The notes under the pieces are model-generated. The model saw only the letters and a program-made list of their open reading frames with translations, was not told the DNA's origin and searched no databases. A program made the translations under genes and the position numbers. From positions 1 through 21,433 of the IMG/VR virus record IMGVR_UViG_3300044641_002726: a stretch of DNA of 21,433 nucleotides, one strand, 5' to 3'. Source of the DNA: a virus. This document shows, piece after piece, positions 1 through 6,738 of the stretch (its first letter is position 1; every line of letters begins with the position of its first letter).

Positions 1-155
1 TCGCCGCTGTAGTCAGCGCCAGGGGCAACAATGTGGCGGTGGAACTTGCTGCTGATTTCAACGCCATCTTCTTTGATGACGGTCTTGGTGCGAACTTGAA
101 TGGAGCCGTTTTCAACAACTTCAATCAGATCAACAGATATAATTTTTTCCAACAT
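1..155 (-). CDS. Hypothetical phage protein, 3' part cut by window edge
   Basis: The gene starts with ATG at 155-153 and runs off the left end of the window, leaving 51 codons. The N-terminus reads MLEKIISVDLIEVVENGSIQ and continues with alternating charged and hydrophobic residues, which suggests beta structure. A Shine-Dalgarno sequence AAGGAA sits about six bases before the ATG, which supports this start. It is the next gene after the tailspike in the leftward structural block, separated by about 106 bases that contain two small hairpins. I recall similar short proteins near the tail genes of uncultured aquatic phages, but I know of no function. It is probably virion-associated or an assembly accessory, by position only. 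Confidence 0.7.
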   Translation of the reverse strand, partial: MLEKIISVDLIEVVENGSIQVRTKTVIKEDGVEISSKFHRHIVAPGADYSG

Positions 156-173
156 GATATTTCCTTGTTTCCA

Positions 174-220
174 GCCTGACCATCTAGTCAGGCATTAAGG
201 TTTCCAGTTGTCCGAACTGG
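174..220. repeat. Two short stem-loops between the tailspike and the left-edge gene
   Basis: GCCTGAC (174-180) pairs with GTCAGGC (187-193) around a six-base loop. CCAGTT (204-209) pairs with AACTGG (215-220) around a five-base loop. Neither is followed by a clean T-run on either strand, so they are not obvious intrinsic terminators. In leftward mRNA they would lie just upstream of the ribosome site of the left-edge gene and could stabilise the message or modulate its translation. I see no convincing promoter in this gap. Confidence 0.4.
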
Positions 221-261
221 TACGGTTAACAATCGGTTTATTTTTTGAACATAATTAATTT

Positions 262-1752
262 TTATAAATAATTAGCCGGACGTTTCCATACGTCAATCCT
301 TAACGCACCAGAAGAAGTTGTAACTGGAGAACCCGTAACATTTGTAACAGTTACAGTAACCGTATTTCCACTATTACAATTTGCGTATATAACACAACCA
401 GCGGGCATTGCTGTATGTGACACAGTACAAATATCTCCCGTATTTGCGCCTGTAATTGTATAGTTTGCAGTGACATATGACCCGCTTGTAATTGGGCCGT
501 AAGTAACTGAGTCTTGTCTAAACATTAGACGGCTATCAATAGGGCAAACTACACCATTCAATTCAACGCTTGTCAGATTACACAAATCAAACTGATTACC
601 ATAAGCAGCAACATTTGAAGGCGTTGGTGCAGTGGAATTTAATTGAAATGCGCTTCTTGCGTATGTAGCGCCAGCCGAATGATTGCCTGTAACAATAATA
701 TCAGACGTTGCGGTTGTTCCGTCAGAAACTAAACGAATGTTTGAGTATGTACCCGCAGAAGTAGTGCTAGATTCAAACACTTTGTTGCAAGTTATTGCAC
801 CGCCAACACAAGCAATTAAATCAATGCCTATTAAAGCAGAATAATTTACAATGTTTCCAGTAATGACCGTGTTTTTATTGGTTATAACACCTGTTCCATC
901 AACCACAATCCCTTTAGCACTTGACCCTGTGATTGTGTTGCCAATAATTAAAGCACTATCTGTATAACCAAAAATACCAATTGCGCCAGAAGTAACATTT
1001 CCACCAGAAACACAATTTGTTACAATATTATTGGAGTAAATGTTCCTATCGCAACTTGATTGTGCGCCAATTGCATATTGTGTAATTCCATCAAAATCAA
1101 AACCGTCAACGGAATTTTCGCTAACAATACAATCAGAAGCGCCAGCGGTAATATAAACAGCGTGCCTACCTCGTCCAGAGGAACCGAAAAAATTACAGCT
1201 TATTATTTTTGCCCTATTACCCGCGCATAATACACCATAGCCAGTCCCGCTAATTGCTCCCCAAAGACGATCAAAATGACAGTTAATTATGTTTGAATAA
1301 GTACACCCATTGTCTAATTTAATACCATCATTAAACCCGAATGGTGCGCTTGCTCCAGTAATTAGAAGACGTTCTGCCGTTAAAAATAAAGCTGGATTAG
1401 CTTGGTCGGTAAAAATAGCATATGATATTGTTGCATCTGATGTAGACGCGCCGTTCATTCGCAGATCAGTAAAAGTTACGTAGCTTGCTTGCACTGTAAA
1501 TAAACTTGCACTTGCGCTACTTGCTTGAATAATTGACCCCGCACCTTCACCAAAAAATGTTTGTCCTTGAGTGGTTACAGTTTGTGCGCCGCTAAGATAA
1601 GTTCCTTTTGGAAAGAACACGGCTTTACCTGTGGCAATTGCAGCCGCAATTGCTGAAGTTGAGTCTGCTACGCCAGTTAAATCTGCGCCATAGTCAAGCA
1701 CGTTGACCACATCGCCATTTATCATTGAGAACGATACTTTGGTCAGAGACAT
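262..1752 (-). CDS. Tailspike-like protein with pectate-lyase-type beta-helix
   Basis: This 496-residue protein probably forms the receptor-binding or polysaccharide-binding tailspike. Residues 17-34 (NVLDYGADLTGVADSTSA) and the GKAVFFPKGTYL segment near residue 43 match the entry of pectate lyase superfamily beta-helices, a fold shared by many phage tailspikes and depolymerases. Residues from about 95 to 390 show repeated N/G/I/V-rich rungs such as ISCNFFGSS, IYSNNIVTN and IITGNIVNY, typical of a right-handed parallel beta-helix. The C-terminal ~90 residues look like a separate beta-rich cap. There is no signal peptide. The ATG has AAGGA five bases upstream. The gene is clearly AT-richer than its neighbours, which suggests recent module exchange. 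Enzymatic activity cannot be judged from the sequence; it may only bind. Confidence 0.85.
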   Translation of the reverse strand: MSLTKVSFSMINGDVVNVLDYGADLTGVADSTSAIAAAIATGKAVFFPKGTYLSGAQTVTTQGQTFFGEGAGSIIQASSASASLFTVQASYVTFTDLRMNGASTSDATISYAIFTDQANPALFLTAERLLITGASAPFGFNDGIKLDNGCTYSNIINCHFDRLWGAISGTGYGVLCAGNRAKIISCNFFGSSGRGRHAVYITAGASDCIVSENSVDGFDFDGITQYAIGAQSSCDRNIYSNNIVTNCVSGGNVTSGAIGIFGYTDSALIIGNTITGSSAKGIVVDGTGVITNKNTVITGNIVNYSALIGIDLIACVGGAITCNKVFESSTTSAGTYSNIRLVSDGTTATSDIIVTGNHSAGATYARSAFQLNSTAPTPSNVAAYGNQFDLCNLTSVELNGVVCPIDSRLMFRQDSVTYGPITSGSYVTANYTITGANTGDICTVSHTAMPAGCVIYANCNSGNTVTVTVTNVTGSPVTTSSGALRIDVWKRPANYL

Positions 1753-1760
1753 AATTTTCC

Positions 1761-2465
1761 TTAGACGAAATATGTAATTGTGCCAAAAACAACATTACTG
1801 GTTGCAATTATTGTCGTGTTGGTAATGGTCAAAATAACCATACTGCCGGGAATTGTGGACTGTATGCGTATCTGCAATGTTGTTCCAGTGTTTTCATTTT
1901 CGCGGCCTGTACCGATTGAGGGAAATAAACCGGCTGTAAAAGGCAAAGTAACAAGTAGTGCGCCTGACCCTGAGCCAGCGTCTGTCAAAGTAACTGACAC
2001 ATTTACAGTCACCTGACGGCCAATTTTGGTGTAGTTACCAGTGGCCGTAACAGTTGTCAATGTTCCAGATGAGGCTGTAACTGTTGGCGTGTATGTACCT
2101 TCTTCATAGTCAGCCAGCAACTCGCTTGTACCTGTGCCCGGTGTGGCAGAAAAGTCGATGCCTTTGCCAGATGTGCCGATGACGAGGTTGCCGGTGGACA
2201 ACGTTTGGTCGCCAGTAAACGACTGCGCTGCATCAGTTCTTGCCGCAGTAAAGTTGGCGTCTGGCGTAGTCATTACGCGGGTGGTGCTTGCGCCCGGCCC
2301 GGCGACTTGCAAAATACCCGTGGTTGCGTTTGACCGCACATTTTTGACCGTCAAATCATCAGTCGCAACTTTTTTGGTGCTGCTCGACTGCACAATCGGC
2401 AGAACTTCGGTGCCCGCAAGCGGAAGGGTTGCCGAAGTAAGCTGAGAAATTTTGAGGTCAGCCAT
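1761..2465 (-). CDS. Tail-fibre-like virion protein with C-terminal beta-sandwich module
   Basis: This is a 234-residue, Ser/Thr/Gly-rich protein. The N-terminus MADLKISQLTSATLPLAGTE is of a type I recognise from phage tail-fibre and virion proteins, where a short helix is followed by an attachment segment. Residues ~60-115 contain TPDANFTAARTDAAQSFTGD and a short GTSGKGIDFS segment common in phage fibre shafts. From about residue 118 the LLADYEEGTYTPTV...GNYTKIGRQVTV pattern marks a widespread beta-sandwich module at the tips of phage fibres. AAGGA lies six bases before the ATG. The gene sits between a head-binding-like protein and the tailspike. It is probably a structural adapter or secondary fibre. 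The family pattern is recognised from memory, and the exact role is inferred. Confidence 0.75.
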   Translation of the reverse strand: MADLKISQLTSATLPLAGTEVLPIVQSSSTKKVATDDLTVKNVRSNATTGILQVAGPGASTTRVMTTPDANFTAARTDAAQSFTGDQTLSTGNLVIGTSGKGIDFSATPGTGTSELLADYEEGTYTPTVTASSGTLTTVTATGNYTKIGRQVTVNVSVTLTDAGSGSGALLVTLPFTAGLFPSIGTGRENENTGTTLQIRIQSTIPGSMVILTITNTTIIATSNVVFGTITYFV

Positions 2466-2474
2466 GATGAATCC

Positions 2475-2978
2475 TTAGACGTAATTGACTTCGATTAACG
2501 AAGTAACCGGAGGTGCTTGAGAAAATGTAAGAACGGCGCCAGCAACGCTGTATGTGTTCTTTTGCTGGTACACGCCGTTGATGTACACATTGGTGGCATT
2601 CTCACCTGCGGGTGCGCTTGCCAGCGTGAATGCGACAGTGGAGCCGTTGCCGGTAAAGTTTGCAATAATTGCGGTAGCGTTGAAGCTGCTGCCCACATTG
2701 TCGTAAGTGGCAATCAAAACGCCAGTGCTGGTTTCAAGCACAAACTTGTACAGCCGCAACGCAATCCAAATCTCGCCGCCGCTAGGCACCCGGCCAGCCG
2801 CGTTTAACACAATAGGGTTGGTATGGGCGGTGTTGCCGGACGACGATGTATACGAGGCCAGCGGCGTAGTTGTGCCGGCCTCGTAGGTGTAAATTTTGCC
2901 GCCAGTTAAGATGACCCCATTGTTGTCAAAAAACTGAGCACCAACACCGCCAAAGGCTGAAAGCGATACTGCGGGCAT
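2475..2978 (-). CDS. Tail-fibre protein with head-binding-like N-terminal domain
   Basis: This 167-residue protein has two parts. Residues ~8-95 (GAQFFDNNGVILTGGKIYTY, AGTTTPLASYTSSSGN, LNAAGRVPSGGEIW and a closing YDNV) resemble the head-binding domain that anchors podovirus tailspikes to the virion. Residues ~100-167 (FTGNGSTVAFTLASAP, NVYINGVYQQKNTYSV) form a second beta-sandwich module that recurs in tail fibres of many phages. Most fibres carry this pair at the front of a longer chain. Here the protein ends directly after it, so it may act as a stand-alone adapter for the two genes downstream. GGAG lies six bases before the ATG. Confidence 0.78.
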   Translation of the reverse strand: MPAVSLSAFGGVGAQFFDNNGVILTGGKIYTYEAGTTTPLASYTSSSGNTAHTNPIVLNAAGRVPSGGEIWIALRLYKFVLETSTGVLIATYDNVGSSFNATAIIANFTGNGSTVAFTLASAPAGENATNVYINGVYQQKNTYSVAGAVLTFSQAPPVTSLIEVNYV

Positions 2979-2981
2979 GTG

Positions 2982-3143
2982 TTACTCCAGCAAAATGAGG
3001 CCGCCGTCCTCTTGGACGAGGTTGTCACCAGACTCGGTGAGAAGGTTGCTCTGGGCCTGCTCGCTACCACGCCCGCCGAAAAGCGAAATGATGCCGCCCA
3101 AACTAAGGCCAACGGCGTTGCGAAAGGCTACACCGAAGCTCAT
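2982..3143 (-). CDS. Small virion-associated hypothetical protein
   Basis: This is a 53-residue protein starting MSFGVAFRNAVGLSLGGIIS. I chose the ATG at 3143 because it overlaps the stop of the upstream gene as ATGA. A longer frame to 3212 would overlap that gene by more than 70 bases with an Arg-rich, unlikely N-terminus. No Shine-Dalgarno is visible, so translation probably depends on re-initiation. Residues 9-24 are small and hydrophobic and could form a short membrane-like or buried helix. The tail LLTESGDNLVQEDGGLILLE contains an ESGDxLLxE-type repeat seen at the ends of small phage structural proteins. The function is unknown. Confidence 0.65.
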   Translation of the reverse strand: MSFGVAFRNAVGLSLGGIISLFGGRGSEQAQSNLLTESGDNLVQEDGGLILLE

Positions 3144-3448
3144 TGCTTGTTGATAGGTTTGGCGTACGCAGTACCGTCGGTGCTGCCGATCCGCAGCACG
3201 CTGACGCGCCAAGGGGCGCCGGTCGTGTTCAGCGGCACGACAAACGGAATGGGCGTGAAGGCAGGAATCGGGGTGCTGGCGCTGGTAGCCACGGCCCCCA
3301 CGCCCACTTCAACGTAGCAGGATTGGTCGCACCAAACCATCACGCCTTGCGGGCCAGCGCCCCATGCGGTCGTGTTGCCCGCAGTAGCACCGGCAGTTGC
3401 GGAGTAAGCGGGAAAATCCGCTTGGCTCATTGGGTTGAGAAGTTCCAA
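3140..3448 (-). CDS. Small virion-associated hypothetical protein with TTG start
   Basis: This 102-residue protein begins with TTG at 3448, six bases after a perfect AAGGAG (3460-3455) that itself overlaps the stop of the upstream gene. The internal ATG at 3430 has no ribosome site, and the upstream ATG at 3505 would overlap the preceding gene by almost 50 bases, so TTG is the best start. The body is rich in Ala, Thr, Gly and Pro (SATAGATAGNTTAWGAGPQG) with a central VMVWCDQSCYVEVGVG strand pair. It looks like a small all-beta protein. I recall similar unannotated proteins next to tail-fibre genes in environmental phages. A role as head-tail decoration or connector is inferred from position. 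Confidence 0.7.
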   Translation of the reverse strand: MELLNPMSQADFPAYSATAGATAGNTTAWGAGPQGVMVWCDQSCYVEVGVGAVATSASTPIPAFTPIPFVVPLNTTGAPWRVSVLRIGSTDGTAYAKPINKQ

Positions 3449-3458
3449 AATAATCTCC

Positions 3459-3824
3459 TTAGGCCAGGAATTTGAGCTTATACAGCGTTCGCAGATATAT
3501 CTCAACGATATTATCGATCAACTGCTGCAACGTTGAGTCTTCTTTTTTCGCCACCTTGTAGCGCATCTCCTCGACCTCGGCCAGCGATGCCTCAAGGAAC
3601 TCGGTGATGTTGGTCGTCTTCTTGGCCGAATGCAGGGTGATGGGGCCAATCAGCCCGTGACGGCCTTGGTACGTTTCGGCAAAGTCGTCAGCCGCGCCAA
3701 TGATGCGATCATAGAAGATGTTGAGCGCTTGGTGCTTGGAGTAGCTGCGCGTGTTCAGATGCACCGAGTGGGCCACGTCGCGGGCCAAGAACAAGAGACC
3801 CATGAAGTCTGCTGCGGTGCTCAT
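3459..3824 (-). CDS. Ferritin/Dps-like helical protein (DUF5856-like)
   Basis: This is a 121-residue, predominantly helical protein. I associate it from memory with the family called DUF5856. Residues 22-50 read HLNTRSYSKHQ...ADDFAE. Set against the metal-binding stretch of E. coli Dps (HWNMRG ... H63 ... D67 ... D78 ... E82), H22, H31, N35, D46 and E50 fall in register, with H31/D46/E50 at exactly the Dps spacing. Asp67 is replaced by Asn35, and the gap between the first two histidines is three residues shorter. The start overlaps the portal stop as ATGA, with AGGAG upstream inside the portal gene. It could be a virion or DNA-protecting protein. Metal oxidation is uncertain because of the Asn. 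Confidence 0.7.
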   Translation of the reverse strand: MSTAADFMGLLFLARDVAHSVHLNTRSYSKHQALNIFYDRIIGAADDFAETYQGRHGLIGPITLHSAKKTTNITEFLEASLAEVEEMRYKVAKKEDSTLQQLIDNIVEIYLRTLYKLKFLA

Positions 3825-6004
3825 TGCATGGCTCCTTCAGGTGGCATCATCGGAGGCTGCTGCTCCATCATTTCTGGCTGCATCTCCGGCATCTGCGAGT
3901 TCAGGTTGTTGCTCTCCATCGCAGCAGCCACGACACCCATAGCAATGTCTTGAATTTGCTGCTCGGTCATGCCGGCCTGCACCGCGCTGATGCGCTGCGT
4001 CTCAGCCTGGTACGCCTTGATCTCGGCCTCGAACTCCTTGATCGACAGGTCACGGGCTTCCATCGACTTTTGCACGTTCTGGAGCATCCCGGCCATCTGC
4101 TGCATCTCTTGGTTCATGGCCTCCATCTGCTGCTTGGCCGCAGCCAGCGCCGGATTGTCCTCATCGTCGCCGATGATCGCCGGGTCGATGACCTTGGCAA
4201 AACGCTGAGACATCTCCTGAGCGCCCGGCCAGTCCATGTTCTTGACGAACAGGTCGCCGGCCACGCGCCAGAGGTCCGGGTTGCCTTGCAGCAGTTGGGC
4301 CATCGCCTCCAGCGACTCTTGACGCTTGGTGGCAAAGCCCGGCCCGGTGATGACCATCACGTCGTACTTGCCAACGCCAGGGTTGTAGATTTTGTCCACC
4401 ACAATGCCCTGCTCGTTGCGGATTTTCTTGACCGGCTCGGGCTGCATCGGGTTGATCTTGATCATCTTGGACTCGCCGTCCTCGCCGACGATCCGGGCGA
4501 TGCGCTGCGTGTCGTAGATTTTCGGGATCAGGTCGATCAACTGACGGCCGATGTAGCGAATGAACCGGGCGTAGTTGTCAACGTAGTGGTAGGTGCCGGT
4601 GTCCGACTCTTTTTGCCGGGCCAAGATAGCCCTACCCGACCGCTCGTTGGACGTTTGGCCCAGCGATGCGTTGTACTGCCCAGTGACCGACTTGATGTCG
4701 TCAGCAGCGCCCATTTTGGCCTGTATGAGGCCGGTCTGGGGTAGAGGCGGGGCTGCCCGCTGGGGCAGCGGCAAAACGGTTCCTGCGCCGTCTGTAACGT
4801 CTGGATTGACCTCAAGGTAGGGCCAGTTCTGGGTGTTTGCAGTCTTCCACTGCATCTCGTAGCCCTCGAACTGCCCGCCATAGCCGATGAACGGCGCCTT
4901 GGGGGCCAGCGCCAGCATCTCGGCCTCTTGGCTGGTCCAGTAGTTGTACATGCGCTGCGCGTCTTTGGCGTTACGCACGAGGCCGCTGACGTACAGCCGG
5001 CCCTCAACCTCGAACTCGTTGCCCACGCAGCGAATCACCGGGATGTGCGAGCCGGCCCAGTCGGACCGCTCCAGCACCTCGTAGCCGTTGATCTTGAGCC
5101 ACTTGACCTTCTTGCGGTCAGACGGGCGCGAGCGCAGGGGCTTGCCAAACTGCGCCCGCATCATCTTGTCCTCGGGCGTGCCGCTGAACGCCGTGGCGTT
5201 GCCGGGGTACAGGTTGAGCGTTTCTTTGGTGTTCTCGATGTAGAAATACTCGGCGATACGCACCGTGTTTTCGTTCATCCACTGGCTAAAGCCTTGGTCG
5301 CCCACGCCCAGCGTTTGCAGCGTGGTGATGGGCGCAGCGTCCGGGTACTGGCGCTCGTACTCGTCCTTGGGGATGTCCTCGGTGATGAAGCACCAGCGGG
5401 CATCGGAGCCGCACGGGTCTTGGATCAGCGGGTCCATGTAGACGCTAAACGAGTTGCGGATGCGCCCGATCTTGATGTCTTGGTCGAACGTGTTGTCGTC
5501 GCAGTACTCGGTCAAGATGCGCGCGTAGCCCTCGCCGTAAGACACTTGGTTCTCGCAGGCGGTGTCGTAGGCCACGTCGGCGTCCGAGATGTACTCGATG
5601 TGCCGGATCATGCCGTTGAAGATTTCCGCCACCTCGACGTCAGCGCCGTCGTCGGCCGGGATCACCTTGGGCTGCGGCCTGTTTTGCCGCTGCTCGTTGG
5701 TCACTTGATGGACGTGCTGCGGCAGCTTGTTGATCGTCAGGCACGGCCTGGCGTTGATCGTCTGGCCCTGCACCGCACCGCGAGTTGCCAGCACGTCGGC
5801 CGGCCACTGCCAGTGGTTGTCGGGCGAGCCGGCGTAAAAGCGCAGGTCGTCTAGCTCGTCCTCACGCGACTCAGACAGCGCAGAAATCGCCATGTTCAGG
5901 CGGCTGCGGGCCGTCGAGAGCACCTCGGAGTCGCTCTTGTCCTTGGCCGAGCCGCCTTCGCTGACCGCGCCAGCAGCGGCGATTCCTGTGTAGTCCATAG
6001 TCAC
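3821..6004 (-). CDS. Portal protein, P22-like
   Basis: This is the dodecameric portal through which DNA enters and leaves the capsid. At 727 residues it is almost exactly the length of the P22 portal. The N-terminal region has ARSRLNMAISALSESREDEL followed by DLRFYAGS and INKLPQHVHQVTNEQRQNRP, a pattern characteristic of P22-type portals. A central GYARILTEYCDD/RNSFSVYMDP segment and the later QYNASLGQTSNERSGRAI are also typical. Residues ~620-700 are a long Gln/Met/Glu-rich coiled coil, equivalent to the P22 barrel. The tail is Met/Pro-rich. The start is either GTG at 6004, overlapping the upstream stop as GTGA, or ATG at 5998. Neither has a strong ribosome site, so coupling is likely. Confidence 0.93.
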   Translation of the reverse strand: MTMDYTGIAAAGAVSEGGSAKDKSDSEVLSTARSRLNMAISALSESREDELDDLRFYAGSPDNHWQWPADVLATRGAVQGQTINARPCLTINKLPQHVHQVTNEQRQNRPQPKVIPADDGADVEVAEIFNGMIRHIEYISDADVAYDTACENQVSYGEGYARILTEYCDDNTFDQDIKIGRIRNSFSVYMDPLIQDPCGSDARWCFITEDIPKDEYERQYPDAAPITTLQTLGVGDQGFSQWMNENTVRIAEYFYIENTKETLNLYPGNATAFSGTPEDKMMRAQFGKPLRSRPSDRKKVKWLKINGYEVLERSDWAGSHIPVIRCVGNEFEVEGRLYVSGLVRNAKDAQRMYNYWTSQEAEMLALAPKAPFIGYGGQFEGYEMQWKTANTQNWPYLEVNPDVTDGAGTVLPLPQRAAPPLPQTGLIQAKMGAADDIKSVTGQYNASLGQTSNERSGRAILARQKESDTGTYHYVDNYARFIRYIGRQLIDLIPKIYDTQRIARIVGEDGESKMIKINPMQPEPVKKIRNEQGIVVDKIYNPGVGKYDVMVITGPGFATKRQESLEAMAQLLQGNPDLWRVAGDLFVKNMDWPGAQEMSQRFAKVIDPAIIGDDEDNPALAAAKQQMEAMNQEMQQMAGMLQNVQKSMEARDLSIKEFEAEIKAYQAETQRISAVQAGMTEQQIQDIAMGVVAAAMESNNLNSQMPEMQPEMMEQQPPMMPPEGAMQ

Positions 6005-6186
6005 TTAATCTTGCTCAGAACCTTGGCAACGGTCGCTTTGACGTTGTTGCCTGCGGGAATGCTACCGTGGCAGCCCATGCCGGGCATCTTGGAGTACGTC
6101 TCTTTGTTGCGGTCGGGCATCCCGCCGCCGGACATCTTCGGCTCGCGAGCGTTGAGTTTGCTGATGGGTTCGAGGTGCTTGCTCAT
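6001..6186 (-). CDS. Short basic hypothetical protein upstream of portal
   Basis: This 61-residue, Lys/Gly/Met-rich protein starts MSKHLEPISKLNAREPKMSG and ends KATVAKVLSKIK. It overlaps the next gene upstream (ATGA at 6183-6186) and the portal start (GTGA at 6001-6004), so it is translated as part of a coupled chain. The middle (GGGMPDRNKETYSKMPGMGC) lacks hydrophobic content and is probably disordered. The high positive charge suggests DNA or RNA binding, or a structural peptide bound to packaged DNA. No function is known to me. Confidence 0.7.
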   Translation of the reverse strand: MSKHLEPISKLNAREPKMSGGGMPDRNKETYSKMPGMGCHGSIPAGNNVKATVAKVLSKIK

Positions 6187-6320
6187 TTCTTTCCTTTCGG
6201 CGCAGCGCGCTTGACAGCATATGCGATGGCAACGGCCTGTTTGACCGGCTTGCCAGCCTTGACTTCAGCCTTCACGTTCTTGCGGAAGGCTTCCTTACTA
6301 GCAGACTTGACGAGCGGCAT
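6183..6320 (-). CDS. Short basic conserved phage protein (45 aa)
   Basis: This gene encodes 45 residues: MPLVKSASKEAFRKNVKAEV, then a KAGKPVKQAVAIAYAVKRAA core and a lysine-rich end. I recognise the pattern (SK.AF..N...E...GKP.KQA.AIAY...) as a recurrent small protein encoded near portal and terminase genes of many environmental phages. The ATG shares one base with the upstream stop (TAATG) and the stop overlaps the next ATG (ATGA), which supports it being real despite its size. The core should form one amphipathic helix with a strongly basic face. The function is unknown, and nucleic-acid binding is plausible. Confidence 0.75.
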   Translation of the reverse strand: MPLVKSASKEAFRKNVKAEVKAGKPVKQAVAIAYAVKRAAPKGKK

Positions 6321-6475
6321 TACTTGCCCTTCTTGGCCGTCTTGGCCGACTGTTTGAACGCCTTGTTGGTCGGCGCGCCAGGCGAGCCAGGCTTCCTCAT
6401 CTTCTCGCCCGAGCCTTCTTTGATGCGCTCGCGCTTGGCGTGGATGTTAGCGTAGAGTCCGGGTTTGGTAGCCAT
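6320..6475 (-). CDS. Short basic conserved phage protein (51 aa)
   Basis: This gene encodes 51 residues starting MATKPGLYANIHAKRERIKE, followed by GSGEKMRKPGSPGAPTNKAF and a KQSAKTAKKGK tail. The (K)PGLYANI(H)AKR.RI..GSGEKMRKPG.KGAPT pattern is one I know as very common in phages and prophages, always without assigned function. It shares the TAATG junction at 6318-6322 with the next gene. The protein is Lys/Arg-rich, has no hydrophobic segment and is probably disordered until bound. Its steady position between terminase and portal suggests a role in packaging or head assembly, but that is inference from context. Confidence 0.8.
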   Translation of the reverse strand: MATKPGLYANIHAKRERIKEGSGEKMRKPGSPGAPTNKAFKQSAKTAKKGK

Positions 6476-6477
6476 GA

Positions 6478-6738
6478 TTAGCACTTCCATCGTTTGAGTG
6501 ATGCCTTGGCGCGCTCGGCGTCGCCTTTGGCGTTCTTGACGACCCCTTCCATGCGGGCACAGAAGGACGCCTTGCGGCCAGCGTCGGCCTTAGTCTTGGG
6601 GCTGGGCGCCGGCGGCTTGAGGTTGGAGCCGGTGGCTGCGTTGTACTTGGCGCGGCCCTTGGCGGTCAGGCCCGCGCCCTTGCTGACGGGTAGCTTCTCG
6701 CCCCGTCCAACGCTAAGAGACACGCCTTTTTTCGCCAT
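6478..6738 (-). CDS. Small basic phage protein, DUF6321-like
   Basis: This is an 86-residue protein. The ATG at 6738 forms a TAATG overlap with the terminase stop and is preceded by a GGGGG ribosome site inside the terminase gene. The ATG 15 bases further upstream is less likely. The sequence runs MAKKGVSLSVGRGEKLPVSK, then AGLTAKGRAKYNAATGSNLK, and ends SFCARMEGV...ASLKRWKC. The combination of a GLTxKGRAKYNxxTGSNLK segment with a C-terminal SFCARM...LKRWxC motif matches what I remember as DUF6321, a small phage family. The two Cys near the ends might coordinate metal with neighbouring residues, but this is not established. It is strongly basic and probably binds nucleic acid. Confidence 0.75.
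   Translation of the reverse strand: MAKKGVSLSVGRGEKLPVSKGAGLTAKGRAKYNAATGSNLKPPAPSPKTKADAGRKASFCARMEGVVKNAKGDAERAKASLKRWKC

Noticed and set aside
3824-4744. Plus-strand frame of 306 codons opposite the portal 3' part
   Set aside because: His/Leu/Arg-rich antisense shadow of the coiled-coil coding region, with no independent support.
4928-5854. Long plus-strand frame (308 codons) opposite the portal gene
   Set aside because: It is an Arg/Val/Leu/Asp-rich shadow produced by the GC-rich codon bias of the portal gene. No family pattern or ribosome site supports it.
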